Shown here one piece after another: positions 34,903 to 43,850 of a stretch of 64,000 bases of DNA; position 1 is the stretch's first letter, and every line of letters starts with the position of its first letter. The DNA is taken from NCBI RefSeq assembly GCF_037977235.1, contig NZ_CP150276.1, forward strand, positions 2,728,001 through 2,792,000, given 5' to 3'. This DNA is from Paenibacillus sp. FSL K6-0276 (GTDB lineage Bacteria; Bacillota; Bacilli; Paenibacillales; Paenibacillaceae). Both the position numbers and the translations under genes were made by a program. Under the pieces are notes generated by a model that saw nothing but the letters and a program-made list of their open reading frames with translations, did no database searches and had not been told where the DNA came from.

Positions 34903-35418
34903 TTGCAGAAACCATCTATTATTGTAAGTACATTTATATTATTGATTACATTAAGTTCGATTATATTTGTCGTGGTAAACAACTCTTCCAAACCCATTAA
35001 GAGTCCTGAGAACATTGAACTAAAAGAGTTGTCGAATGGAAACAAAATACAAGTGAACTTCTCGGAGAAACCAACGGTATTCGTATTTTTCACCTCATGG
35101 TGTCCATATTGTAATGACGATGCTCCTAAGATTGTCTCATTGTATGAGAAATATAAAGATAGAGTGAACATTTACGGAATTAATTTGCTTTATCAAGATG
35201 ATCTTTCTGAAGTAGAACAATATGTGGAGGATTACAACATTAATTATCCCGTTCTCCTAGACGAAACAGGCGATCTCCATAAACATTTTGGTGAACAAGC
35301 TTTTCCTGCGTTGTTTTTTATGAACTCTGATGGCAAGGTTATGGATCAAATTATTGGCTCGACTGATTTTGACGCTATTGAGAGCTCGTTTAAGATTTTT
35401 ATTAAAAACTATGATTAA
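34903..35418 (+). CDS. Membrane-anchored thioredoxin-like protein (TlpA/ResA type)
   Basis: About 171 residues: an N-terminal membrane anchor (IIVSTFILLITLSSIIFVVV) and an outer thioredoxin domain with the active site SWCPYC, cis-Pro in AFPALFF. Such proteins reduce disulfides outside the membrane, for example in cytochrome c maturation. TTG 34903 after AAGGGCGG is the likeliest start; GTG 34870 is possible. Confidence 0.83.
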   Translation: MQKPSIIVSTFILLITLSSIIFVVVNNSSKPIKSPENIELKELSNGNKIQVNFSEKPTVFVFFTSWCPYCNDDAPKIVSLYEKYKDRVNIYGINLLYQDDLSEVEQYVEDYNINYPVLLDETGDLHKHFGEQAFPALFFMNSDGKVMDQIIGSTDFDAIESSFKIFIKNYD

Positions 35419-35428
35419 GGAGGTTGAA

Positions 35429-35932
35429 ATGAATACGACCAATTTAGAGATTTTTGTAGCAAAAGATCAATCGGATGTAGATATATTTTGGGGACTTTTT
35501 AATAGTTACATTAATGAATTATCTCTCCATGTATCTATGGGTGATGATTTTGACTTGGATTACTTTTATTCAGACGAGTATAGAGAGGCCATTGAAGAGC
35601 TTAGAACAAGAGATATAAATCCTTTGAATTTGTTTCTTATACATAAGGACGGTACTATGCTTGGATTTTTAATGTATGTTACTTATTTTGATGAGGGTGG
35701 AAAGTGTTTTTTAATGGAGTATTATCTGGAGCCAGCTTACCGTGGGAGTGGTTATGGGAAGGCAGTTTATTCTATGGCTGAAGAGCAGGCTTATGCAGAC
35801 GGTGCCAAGTACATGGAGTTGACTCCAACTAATGAGGCGAATGAAAGTTTTTGGAGAAGTGTTGGGTTCATAAAGTCTGCTGATGTGGATGAGGATAATA
35901 AATATTTTTATCGAAAGACGCTTAGTATTTAA
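35429..35932 (+). CDS. GNAT-family acetyltransferase
   Basis: A 167-residue GNAT protein: MEYYLEPAYRGSGYGKAVYS holds the acetyl-CoA motif (RGSGYG), and EANESFWRSVGF is a usual C-terminal motif. AAGGAGG seven bases before ATG 35429 decides the start. It lies 10 bases after the thioredoxin-like gene. Confidence 0.83.
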   Translation: MNTTNLEIFVAKDQSDVDIFWGLFNSYINELSLHVSMGDDFDLDYFYSDEYREAIEELRTRDINPLNLFLIHKDGTMLGFLMYVTYFDEGGKCFLMEYYLEPAYRGSGYGKAVYSMAEEQAYADGAKYMELTPTNEANESFWRSVGFIKSADVDEDNKYFYRKTLSI

Positions 35933-35952
35933 ACCTAAAGGAGCTACGGGGT

Positions 35953-36669
35953 ATGATCAAAAAAAGGAAAAAGATATTCATCATCGCCGCATTTCTCTCC
36001 ATCTTCCTATTGTTACTAATAGCTAGCTATATGTTAAACCCTCAACCTGTTCATGCGATGATGGTAGGCTTTTCTAGTATGGAGGAGCATGAGGAACAAG
36101 TTTATATAGAACCTGACATCCCTGAGAATATTGAGAATATGATTTTAAATGATCTCGAACAATCCAAAGAGAGAATTTCTGGGATTTTTGACGGGGTACA
36201 TGCTACTCCAACCATTCTTTTTGTTCAATCTCCACACGCCCTTGAGAAGTATGCTCAGAAGAATCGAACGGGCCAGACTTATTATACTTATTGGGGAAAT
36301 TACATTGTTATTGGTCCTGATGGATTTAATGAGGATGTGGTAGCTCATGAACTGATGCATAGTGAACTAAGAACGAGATTAAAGAATAAGGATAAGGTGC
36401 CTGTATGGTTTGATGAAGGGTTAGCAACCATCGTTGATCATAGATATATGAGTAATGAAAATATACGTTTAGATAATATTAATGATCTGTGTAGTAGAGA
36501 TACTTTTTATGAACCTTCACAAGTTAAAGAAAATTATGAGATCGCCCATTCAGAAGTTGCTAGATGGTTTGGTGTCGTAGGAAAATCAGGCTTATCGGAA
36601 CTGATTGAGGGATTAAATAAGGGCGTAGCGTTTAATGAACTGTACAAAGCAATCGAATCTCGTAGATAG
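35953..36669 (+). CDS. Membrane-anchored zinc metalloprotease-like protein
   Basis: A 238-residue protein with an N-terminal anchor (IFIIAAFLSIFLLLLIASYM). The outer domain has the zincin motif HELMHSELRTR (HExxH) followed by VPVWFDEGLAT, whose Glu fits the third zinc ligand of gluzincins (peptidase MA-like). The substrate is unknown. AAAGGAG precedes ATG 35953. Confidence 0.78.
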   Translation: MIKKRKKIFIIAAFLSIFLLLLIASYMLNPQPVHAMMVGFSSMEEHEEQVYIEPDIPENIENMILNDLEQSKERISGIFDGVHATPTILFVQSPHALEKYAQKNRTGQTYYTYWGNYIVIGPDGFNEDVVAHELMHSELRTRLKNKDKVPVWFDEGLATIVDHRYMSNENIRLDNINDLCSRDTFYEPSQVKENYEIAHSEVARWFGVVGKSGLSELIEGLNKGVAFNELYKAIESRR

Positions 36670-36723
36670 GGCATGTATTATTAGGTTAAGAATATCAATC
36701 CAAAAGAAATCAGTGCTGTAAAG

Positions 36724-37605
36724 TTATCCCTTATGCCAATGAAAAGTATAATGTGAATGCTGTTTAAAGCTTAAGGATTTATAAAAAGAATCATTGGAGA
36801 TAACGTATGCTCTTTTTGCACCTAAGGCGTAGCATCTGTTCAAGGATTCTGAAAGCAGTGCTTTAGCTATTCCCTTAGACCGATATTCTGGAACAGTACA
36901 AACAGGTTCAACATAAGCGTAATCTGTATTCGTACTATACCATAAGCCGCAGTATCCAACATATTCCCCGTTTTCATTTTGGGCAGCGATATGTAAGGTA
37001 GGATTCAAATTGGGTGCCGACAACATTACCTTCTGTTTAATAATCGTAGCTTCATCGGTGGGGACAGGTCCTTCGTTGTTAAAGCCCTCCCACAGTACTT
37101 TTTGATGTTTATATAAGTCGTTTTGGATATCCAGATTCTTTATTGTTATGCCTTTGGGAGTTATGGAATCAAGGTTTCCCTGCTCCAATGTGATTTCAAG
37201 GATGTTCTCAGTCAGATCATTCTTTACGAATTTCCAACGGTGTAATAAGTCTAGCGTTTTAGTATCCAAATCATTCACTGCGATCCCAAGTCCATGTTCG
37301 TTGCTGAAAATAGTTATGGCATATTCTAAAATGGCTTCTTTTAGCGCCTCAAATCCTTGTTTAGTTGCAAAAAATGCTTCGCCAAAGTAGTGGTCATAGA
37401 TCGCTACACCTACTATATCATCATAGCAAAACCACAATCCAATTTTGTCCATGAAGTTCCTATCAAAGTCAGGATGAAAAAACATCCATTCCCACCTTGC
37501 CCAGTTCCAATTCATATGAGTGCGGTCATCATTTGATAAATCAATCAAAAAATCACAAACTTTATCATAATCAGAATTCTCGAAATTCCTAAACATAACT
37601 TCCAT
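36724..37605 (-). CDS. GNAT-family acetyltransferase, two-domain type
   Basis: A 293-residue protein. The C-terminal half is a good GNAT domain: VEPVCTVPEYRSKGIAKALL, then LGAKRAYVIS. The N-terminal half (FENSDYDKVCDFLIDLSNDD and on) looks like a degenerate GNAT unit without the acetyl-CoA motif. GGGGG six bases before ATG 37605 on the minus strand sets the start. It faces against the surrounding genes. Confidence 0.8.
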   Translation of the reverse strand: MEVMFRNFENSDYDKVCDFLIDLSNDDRTHMNWNWARWEWMFFHPDFDRNFMDKIGLWFCYDDIVGVAIYDHYFGEAFFATKQGFEALKEAILEYAITIFSNEHGLGIAVNDLDTKTLDLLHRWKFVKNDLTENILEITLEQGNLDSITPKGITIKNLDIQNDLYKHQKVLWEGFNNEGPVPTDEATIIKQKVMLSAPNLNPTLHIAAQNENGEYVGYCGLWYSTNTDYAYVEPVCTVPEYRSKGIAKALLSESLNRCYALGAKRAYVISNDSFYKSLSFKQHSHYTFHWHKG

Positions 37606-37732
37606 TTCAATCCCCCTTAACAATACTAATTCATTATCTATCAATTATACTTATATCCTTTAAACAGTTCATTGGAAAAGATGACTATATCGGTATTCTA
37701 CTGAGCTAGTAGATTGGAGGAATGGATAACCC

Positions 37733-38776
37733 ATGACAACCAAAAGAATACAAACCATTGAAAAGATCTTTAATAAAACCACAAGTTCTAAACAAATTCA
37801 TGAAGGAGTCCTATTTGTAGAGAACACTAATAGCGACTTCTCTTACAGCAAGGGATATGGGGGGAGGGATATTGACTCCCCTTTGCTAATGGCTAGCATT
37901 ACCAAGTTATTTACTACTACCTGTATTTTAGCTTTACTAGAGAAAGGCGAACTTTCCTTGGATGATAAACTTACAAAGTATTTTGATAATGAGCTGTTAA
38001 GTAATATCCATGTGTATGGTGGCAAGGATTATTCTTTTGATCTGACCCTGTCTGATTTGTTGTTTCAGATCAGTGGGTTACCGGATGTGTTTGAGGAAGG
38101 TATAAATAGTGCTAAGAGTCGTGCCGTTGAGGAGGATTATTACACAACCTTCAGTGAGCAGGTGGTGCTGATAAAGAACCTGAAGCCACATTTTGCTCCT
38201 CGAACTAAGCGAAAAGCATACTATGCCGATATAAACTTTGACATGCTTGGTGAAATCATTGAGAAAGCAACAAATACAACATTAGCTGAAGCGTATAAGA
38301 AATACATATTTGAACCACTAGCACTCCAAAGTACATATCTCCCTGAACATGAAAATGATTTTATACCGAATATCTATTACAAGGATAAATCTATTTACCG
38401 CCCCAAAGTGATTAGGAGTAGTCGTGCGAGTGGAGGCTGTATCACCACAGCTCGTGAATTAATGATATTTATTAAGGCCTTCTTTGGAGGCAAGCTGTTT
38501 AATAAAGCGTTATTTGAAAAACTATCGGCATCTAATAAGCTTCAAGCATCCATGGGACCTATCTATTATGGCAGCGGCTATATGAGGATCCCTATGGATG
38601 GGTTGATCACGCTGTTTATGGGGAAGGGCGAGTTAATGGGGCACTCCGGCTCAACAGGGTCTTTTGCTTTTTATTACCCGGTTAAAGATTTATTTATAGT
38701 GGGGGATTTGAACCAGATGGGCAATGCTGCATTACCTATTAGACTATCCATGAAGCTTGCTATGATGACGAAATGA
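37733..38776 (+). CDS. Serine hydrolase, beta-lactamase/penicillin-binding-protein fold
   Basis: A 347-residue class C-like hydrolase: SITK (nucleophile Ser and Lys in LMASITKLFTTT), YADIN (Tyr motif) and HSG in LMGHSGSTGSF. No signal peptide is visible, so it is probably a cytoplasmic esterase or peptidase rather than a drug-inactivating enzyme. TTGGAGG precedes ATG 37733. Confidence 0.82.
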   Translation: MTTKRIQTIEKIFNKTTSSKQIHEGVLFVENTNSDFSYSKGYGGRDIDSPLLMASITKLFTTTCILALLEKGELSLDDKLTKYFDNELLSNIHVYGGKDYSFDLTLSDLLFQISGLPDVFEEGINSAKSRAVEEDYYTTFSEQVVLIKNLKPHFAPRTKRKAYYADINFDMLGEIIEKATNTTLAEAYKKYIFEPLALQSTYLPEHENDFIPNIYYKDKSIYRPKVIRSSRASGGCITTARELMIFIKAFFGGKLFNKALFEKLSASNKLQASMGPIYYGSGYMRIPMDGLITLFMGKGELMGHSGSTGSFAFYYPVKDLFIVGDLNQMGNAALPIRLSMKLAMMTK

Positions 38777-38795
38777 TCATGAGAAGGTGGATACA

Positions 38796-39527
38796 ATGGA
38801 AAGTATATCTAGTTTAATCAAAAAGTTATCATGGGACACACCCGAAGAGGAAAAAGAAGATGCAATTAAGAAACTACAATATATAGAGGATGAGGATATT
38901 CATTTGTTACTGCAGCCTATTTCAAAAGAATATTGGGATGGAGCGGCTGAAACAGTCATACGTTTGGGATATCCACGTGTGAAAAGCATATTGTCGGGTT
39001 TACTTGAATGGATACAAGATACAAATTGGCCAGGTGCGGGGGAAATAGCTGATTTTTTACTTGAAATAGGGGATCCGATGATTCCATATGTTAAAGATGT
39101 ACTAAATCAACACAGTGATGATGAAGAATGGGTGTACAGGATTTTTTATGAATTAATTGATCATTGGAATAAGAAACAAGTCCTACAGATTCAAGAAGAA
39201 TTAATTAAAATTTCACAGGAAAAAGCCAATGACCTATCGGCATTAAGAATCTTATTAGCTCATAGTATGTACTCAAAAGAAGTAGTCTGTGAAATAATCC
39301 AGCGCAAAAAAGATGTCCTTGTATTTGAACTCAAGGAACTTCATGATACTCATCCTGAAATTGATTGTGAAGCTCTTCATAAAGAATTCTTCAATCAGCA
39401 GCCTAATGTAATTAAACAGTTTCATGAGCACAATAAAGACCGTTTTTTTATATGTAATGCGATATCTAACCGCCAAGAAGTTTTAAGAGAAATAGAAATT
39501 TTTACAGCTGAGTTTCTCACTTCATGA
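38796..39527 (+). CDS. DUF5071 domain protein
   Basis: About 243 residues, acidic and helical, with DUF5071-like segments: YWDGAAETVIRLGYPRVKSI, LEWIQDTNWPGAGEIADFLL and GDPMIPYVKDVL. HEAT-like repeats are suggested. The last 100 residues are extra. AAGGTGG five bases before ATG 38796 sets the start. Function is unknown; some DUF5071 proteins sit in immunity-type loci. Confidence 0.72.
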   Translation: MESISSLIKKLSWDTPEEEKEDAIKKLQYIEDEDIHLLLQPISKEYWDGAAETVIRLGYPRVKSILSGLLEWIQDTNWPGAGEIADFLLEIGDPMIPYVKDVLNQHSDDEEWVYRIFYELIDHWNKKQVLQIQEELIKISQEKANDLSALRILLAHSMYSKEVVCEIIQRKKDVLVFELKELHDTHPEIDCEALHKEFFNQQPNVIKQFHEHNKDRFFICNAISNRQEVLREIEIFTAEFLTS

Positions 39528-39570
39528 AGTTATCAAGCTTTACTGAAATAAATTTAAAGGAGACTTACCA

Positions 39571-40463
39571 GTGAACAACATCAAAGTGCTTCATGATGAT
39601 GCTTTTTCGCTTTATCCAAACAAAGGAAATCCTGTGGGAGTAGTGTTAGTTGCGGATCATTTGAGCGAAAGTGACATGCAATCTATTGCCCACAAGGTAG
39701 GTTTTAATGAAACGGTGTTTGTAGTCCCATCAGATGTATCTGATTTAAGGCTCAGGTATTTTACTCCAGGTCATGAGATCAATCTTTGTGGACATGCTAC
39801 TATGGCATCTTTATTTGCTTTGAAAACAAAGGGTTTTCTTGGAGAGGTTAGCTCTATAAATATCGAAACAAATGTGGGAGTGCTACCGATCCAATTTAGC
39901 TTCGATAATAACAATCAATTATTGATAAAAATGAAACAAGATCATCCGAATTTTATTGAATTTGACGGTGATAGAGCTAAACTCGCACACGCACTTGGCT
40001 TATCAGTTGACGAGTTAGAGAGGATCTGCCGATTGTATATGGTTGTACTGGGGCGTGGACGTTATTAGTTCCTATTAAGGATATTGATTGCTTCAGTAGA
40101 ATGAAACCGATAAACCCGTTGTTTCCAGAGATTTTAACGCAGCTTCCAAAAGCATCAGTCCACCCATTTTCACTCCAAACTCTTGATCCACACTCATTAA
40201 TGCATGCCAGACATTTCTCATCTCCTTTTTCGGGAACCGTTGAAGATCCAGTAACAGGTACAGCATCAGGAGTTATGGGGGCTTATTACTTGAGATATAT
40301 TGATCCGCATTTGGACTTGATACAATTTGATGTAGAACAAGGGCAAGAAATCGGAAGAGATGGGAAAGTGAACGTAGAAGTATCTCGCATGGATTCTGAT
40401 AAAATGGATGTATTTATTTCTGGAACCGCTGTGTTTGTGGGGGAGGTGGATTTATGGAAATGA
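39571..40463 (+). pseudogene. PhzF-family isomerase, frameshifted
   Basis: The first part (39571 to about 40018) has the PhzF N-terminal motifs VLHDDAFSLYPNKGNPVGVV, VGFNETVFV and FTPGHEINLCGHAT. Near 40018-40022 (TTAGAGAGGATC) the frame breaks. The rest of the protein ([20 protein letters not shown], then [20 protein letters not shown]) continues in another frame to 40463. Either an AG was duplicated or one base lost. The catalytic Glu and both halves are otherwise intact, so this may be recent or a sequence error. Confidence 0.85.
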
Positions 40464-40888
40464 TAAAATATACTCATCTTGGAGTGTATGGAGTTTTAGT
40501 GAAGAACGATAAAGTATTACTTATTAAGAAAGCGAGAGGCCCTCATACAGGCAAGTGGGATTTTCCAGGGGGTTCTATTGAGTTTGGTGAGGAGCCTTAT
40601 GAAACCCTTAAGAGAGAATTTTGGGAAGAGACCGGGATTACAAGTTTAAAAGGCTTGCTTCATGATTCCATTTCCTATACGTTAGTTTATCCATACAGTG
40701 ATACTCAGTTAGAAGAATTACACCATATAGGGATCATATATAATGTTTCATTGTTAGATTCAAATTTTGAGCTTAAGACCGGTGGGGACGGCCAAGACTC
40801 TGATGGGGCACAGTGGATAGAAATTGAACAATTAAACAGCCTTGAATTAACATCTTTTGTGAAGAAAATAATGCTGGGTCATTATTAA
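40454..40888 (+). CDS. Nudix hydrolase
   Basis: A 144-residue Nudix protein with [18 protein letters not shown], then [21 protein letters not shown] before it is typical. GGGGGAGG precedes ATG 40454, which overlaps the end of the broken PhzF gene by ten bases. This is the third Nudix gene in the window. Confidence 0.87.
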   Translation: MEMIKYTHLGVYGVLVKNDKVLLIKKARGPHTGKWDFPGGSIEFGEEPYETLKREFWEETGITSLKGLLHDSISYTLVYPYSDTQLEELHHIGIIYNVSLLDSNFELKTGGDGQDSDGAQWIEIEQLNSLELTSFVKKIMLGHY

Positions 40889-40921
40889 AACTTTAATGAT
40901 CTATGGAATGGAGGCAGCTTC

Positions 40922-41137
40922 ATGATTGAAATTGATTGTTTGGGGGAAATCTGCCCAGTACCTGTAATGATGTTAAAAAAACATCAAAAAGCCATTCAGA
41001 AAGGTGAAAAGGTGATGCTAGTTACTGATCATAGCTGCGCAAAAGTTTCCATCACTGATTACTGTCGTGGTTCAAATTTAAAATGTTCCATTCAAGAAGT
41101 GATTAATGGAGTCTGGGAAATAACTATTGAGACTTAG
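40922..41137 (+). CDS. TusA-family sulfur carrier protein (first copy)
   Basis: A 71-residue TusA/YeeD-like protein with the sulfur-binding CPVP motif (LGEICPVPVMMLKKH) near the start. TusA proteins carry a persulfide. GGAGGC precedes ATG 40922. It ends two bases from the convergent LysR gene, on the other side of which lies a second TusA and the split YeeE transporter, so it probably belongs to the same function. Confidence 0.85.
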   Translation: MIEIDCLGEICPVPVMMLKKHQKAIQKGEKVMLVTDHSCAKVSITDYCRGSNLKCSIQEVINGVWEITIET

Positions 41138-41139
41138 GC

Positions 41140-42024
41140 TCAGCACAAAGTATCTATTAAAGTCTTTTCAATATACCGAATTAACTGTTTCGTATCGTTG
41201 TCACAGCGTTGAGTTTGTTTCTTTATCAAGTAGACATCGTTATTGACCTGGAACTGATCAATAGGAATGATCTTGAGTTGTTTACTATACAACTCTTTTT
41301 TTATGGACATATAGGGGAGAAAGGCGAGACCATGCCCTCTAATAGCAGCCAGCTTTACTGCCTCAAGGGAGTCCAGATTAAAAAGTATATTTAATTTAAG
41401 ATCCCCCACAGATACGTCATTTAAAGTCCTTTGCACACAATGAAGCTGTGAGGACCAAATCAAAGGATATTTGGGGAGCTCATTCAGTGTGATTTTATCA
41501 GGACAAACGGTCGTACTGCTTGCCACCAACATAACTTGATCTGAAAATACCATATGGGAGCTTAATTCGGATTTCGGAGAAGGACCGGAAATAAAGCCGA
41601 TATCACCTTCTTCAAGAAGTAAACGTTCTTCTACTAAGGATGATGCCCCTTCATTTAAAGTGATATGGCAATTGGGAAAATGTTTTTTCACCTCATATAA
41701 GGTACAAGGCAGGGCATAATTACATACTTCTGGAATCGCATAAATAGACAGCTCCTGTTGTGTTGGCTGTAAATGATTGATTTCTGTGATCATATCATCA
41801 TACAATTTACAGATTTGCTCCGCGTACTTCTCCGCAATAATCCCTGCTTCAGTTAGGCTGGCCCCTTTATTACTTCGCACAAAAAGTTCAGAACCCAGGG
41901 TATTCTCCCAAGATTTCAACTGCTGACTAAGTGCGGATTGGGTGATATGAGATTTCTGAGCTGCTTTAGATATACTTTTTAACGATGCTATATCTAAAAA
42001 AAATTTAAGCGTTTCCATATTCAT
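41140..42024 (-). CDS. LysR-family regulator of the sulfur module
   Basis: A 294-residue LysR protein: FFLDIASLKSISKAAQKSHI and TQSALSQQLKSWENTLGSEL (winged helix), then an effector domain (GFISGPSPKS, IRGHGLAFLPYMSIK). It is divergent from the yeeE-tusA-yeeE genes and likely controls them, much as CysL-type LysR proteins control sulfur genes. It may sense a sulfur compound. Confidence 0.83.
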   Translation of the reverse strand: MNMETLKFFLDIASLKSISKAAQKSHITQSALSQQLKSWENTLGSELFVRSNKGASLTEAGIIAEKYAEQICKLYDDMITEINHLQPTQQELSIYAIPEVCNYALPCTLYEVKKHFPNCHITLNEGASSLVEERLLLEEGDIGFISGPSPKSELSSHMVFSDQVMLVASSTTVCPDKITLNELPKYPLIWSSQLHCVQRTLNDVSVGDLKLNILFNLDSLEAVKLAAIRGHGLAFLPYMSIKKELYSKQLKIIPIDQFQVNNDVYLIKKQTQRCDNDTKQLIRYIEKTLIDTLC

Positions 42025-42060
42025 ACTTATTCCTCCTGTTGCCCGCTGTTAGTGCAAACT

Positions 42061-42151
42061 ATAGCATACTTGATTACGCTCCATCTGTGCCATTAGTAAC
42101 ACTTATACAGCATAAAGAAAGCAGATAACCACAGCATAAATAAGTATGTTA
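42061..42151. promoter_or_regulatory. Divergent LysR / yeeE control region with repeats
   Basis: TAACACTTAT (42097-42106) and ATAAGTATGTTA (42140-42151) form an interrupted inverted repeat. ACAGCATAAA occurs twice as a direct repeat (42107-42116 and 42131-42140). Such repeats between a LysR gene and its divergent target are typical LysR binding sites. Confidence 0.55.
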
Positions 42152-42198
42152 TTATTTTCACATAGTCAATTACATAAAAACGATGGAGGTGTTAGACT

Positions 42199-42888
42199 AT
42201 GGGGCAAACCGTAAGTCCCGAAACGAGATCAACCCGTACCAGAGCTCCTAGAAAACCAAAAAAGAGTCAGTTGCCCATCGCATTGTTGGTCACCGTTCTC
42301 ATTATTGGATTTGGTTTTTTCTTAGACCAAGCCCACGATAAAATGGTTGTCTACCTGCTTTTCGGTATTTCGTTTGGAGTTATTTTGCAAAGATCACGTT
42401 TCTGCTTTACCGCATCACTTAGAGATCCATGTATTACAGGCAGCACATCGGTTACAAGAGCTGTACTGATTGCTTTTTCCCTCGCTACGATCGGATTTAC
42501 GGCCATTAAGTACCCAGCGTTTCTACAAGGTAAACCGATTCCTGGGATGGACAATGTAGGTCAGATCAGCTTCGCATTGATCATTGGTGCTGTATTATTC
42601 GGAATTGGCATGGTTATCGCGGGTGGCTGCGCTTCGGGTACATTGATGCGTGTAGGTGAAGGTTTTACGATGCAGATGCTGTCACTTGTATTCTTTGTCA
42701 TCGGTTCGCTTTGGGGATCACATGATATGGGTTGGTGGAGAGCTAACGTTATAAAGGATGCACCAACTGTATTTTTGCCAGATGTATTTGGTTGGCTTGG
42801 GGCACTGGTTGTTCAGTTCCTGATTATTCTACTGTTGTACATCGCTGCAGTTAAATGGCAAGAGAAAAAGATGGGTAGTGCAGATTAG
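42199..42888 (+). CDS. YeeE/YedE-family sulfur transporter, N-terminal half protein
   Basis: A 229-residue membrane protein with about five segments. It holds one YeeE/YedE half: QRSRFCFTASLRDPC (Cys69, Cys78) and AGGCASGTLM (Cys144). In the thiosulfate importer TsuA conserved Cys residues line the path. Full TsuA/YeeE proteins have about 350 residues with both halves; here the second half is a separate gene beyond tusA. An unusual soluble N-terminus of 25 basic residues comes first. GGAGGTG precedes ATG 42199. Confidence 0.85.
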   Translation: MGQTVSPETRSTRTRAPRKPKKSQLPIALLVTVLIIGFGFFLDQAHDKMVVYLLFGISFGVILQRSRFCFTASLRDPCITGSTSVTRAVLIAFSLATIGFTAIKYPAFLQGKPIPGMDNVGQISFALIIGAVLFGIGMVIAGGCASGTLMRVGEGFTMQMLSLVFFVIGSLWGSHDMGWWRANVIKDAPTVFLPDVFGWLGALVVQFLIILLLYIAAVKWQEKKMGSAD

Positions 42889-42954
42889 TTTAAGTTATTA
42901 CGTGAATTATTTCACTATGGTATATCCAAATAAAAATTAAAGGTGGTTTTCAAG

Positions 42955-43182
42955 ATGGCTGAATTTACACTTGATTGCATGGGAGAAGCTTGTCCGGTTC
43001 CGTTAATGAGAACAGAAAAGAAAATGACTGAACTCAATGTAGGTGATGTACTAGTAGTGGCTATAGATCATAGCTGCGCAATGAAGAACGTACCAGAATG
43101 GGCGAGAAAACAGGGACATAATGTGGAAATCGAAGAGGTTGATGATGGTGAATGGGAAGTTGTTATTGAGAAGATAAAATAG
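42955..43182 (+). CDS. TusA-family sulfur carrier protein (second copy)
   Basis: A 75-residue TusA/YeeD-like protein with MGEACPVPLMRTEKK; the Cys carries sulfur. It resembles TsuB, the partner of the TsuA thiosulfate importer. AAAGGTGG before ATG 42955 decides the start. It lies between the two transporter halves. It shares DHSCA and the ending EW-E-V/I-T/I-E with the first TusA. Confidence 0.87.
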   Translation: MAEFTLDCMGEACPVPLMRTEKKMTELNVGDVLVVAIDHSCAMKNVPEWARKQGHNVEIEEVDDGEWEVVIEKIK

Positions 43183-43204
43183 GATCGGTTACTAGGAAAG
43201 GACG

Positions 43205-43765
43205 GTGAATGAAACGGTGAACGAATTCTGGTTGAAGATATCGTCTAACCGCTTTTACAAGCGCTTGCTCAAAGAACCGTTTACTTATGTAACTGGAGCT
43301 GTACTTCTCGCTGTGTTTGCTACAGCACATCTGGCCGTTTTCTCTAAAGGATGGGGAGTAACTAGCGCTTTTGCAGATTGGGGAGCTTGGTTGTATCGAT
43401 TAGCAGGCGGAAATGTAGATCAATGGGCATATTTTAGTTCGGAAAAAGCACAAAAAACATTATCTTCCGGATTTTTGAATGATGGTGGATCCATTCGAAA
43501 TGTAGGGATTATCTTAGGTGCATTAGCAGCGACTTTGTTTGCTTCCGAATTCAAGCTGAAGAAAATTAAGTCCAAAAAGCAGGTTGTAGCAGCGGTACTT
43601 GGTGGTTTGCTCATGGGGTACGGAGCTAGACTGGCTAATGGTTGTAATATAGGTGCATTGTTTACGGCTATAGCCTCTTTATCGCTTTCAGGATGGATTT
43701 TTGGATTGTTTCTGCTGGTTGGTGCATTTATAGGCAGTAAATTATTAGCCAAATTCTTTATGTGA
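43205..43765 (+). CDS. YeeE/YedE-family sulfur transporter, C-terminal half protein
   Basis: A 186-residue membrane protein with about four or five segments. GGLLMGYGARLANGCNIGAL (Cys147) is the second conserved YeeE/YedE motif. With the 229-residue half it would complete one transporter. It starts at GTG 43205 after GGAAAGGA. A hairpin follows before the reductase gene. Confidence 0.83.
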   Translation: MNETVNEFWLKISSNRFYKRLLKEPFTYVTGAVLLAVFATAHLAVFSKGWGVTSAFADWGAWLYRLAGGNVDQWAYFSSEKAQKTLSSGFLNDGGSIRNVGIILGALAATLFASEFKLKKIKSKKQVVAAVLGGLLMGYGARLANGCNIGALFTAIASLSLSGWIFGLFLLVGAFIGSKLLAKFFM

Positions 43766-43772
43766 AAAGTGA

Positions 43773-43816
43773 AATAGGCTGAGCTTATAGTGCTGACGAG
43801 AGTCAGCCTATTTTAT
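43773..43816 (+). terminator. Terminator or attenuator between the transporter and reductase genes
   Basis: Perfect ten-pair stem AATAGGCTGA / TCAGCCTATT with a 20-base loop, followed by TTATT. The weak T-run may let part of transcription through. Confidence 0.65.
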
Positions 43817-43850
43817 TGAAATCACAGACTACATAGGAGGGACAAAAGGA

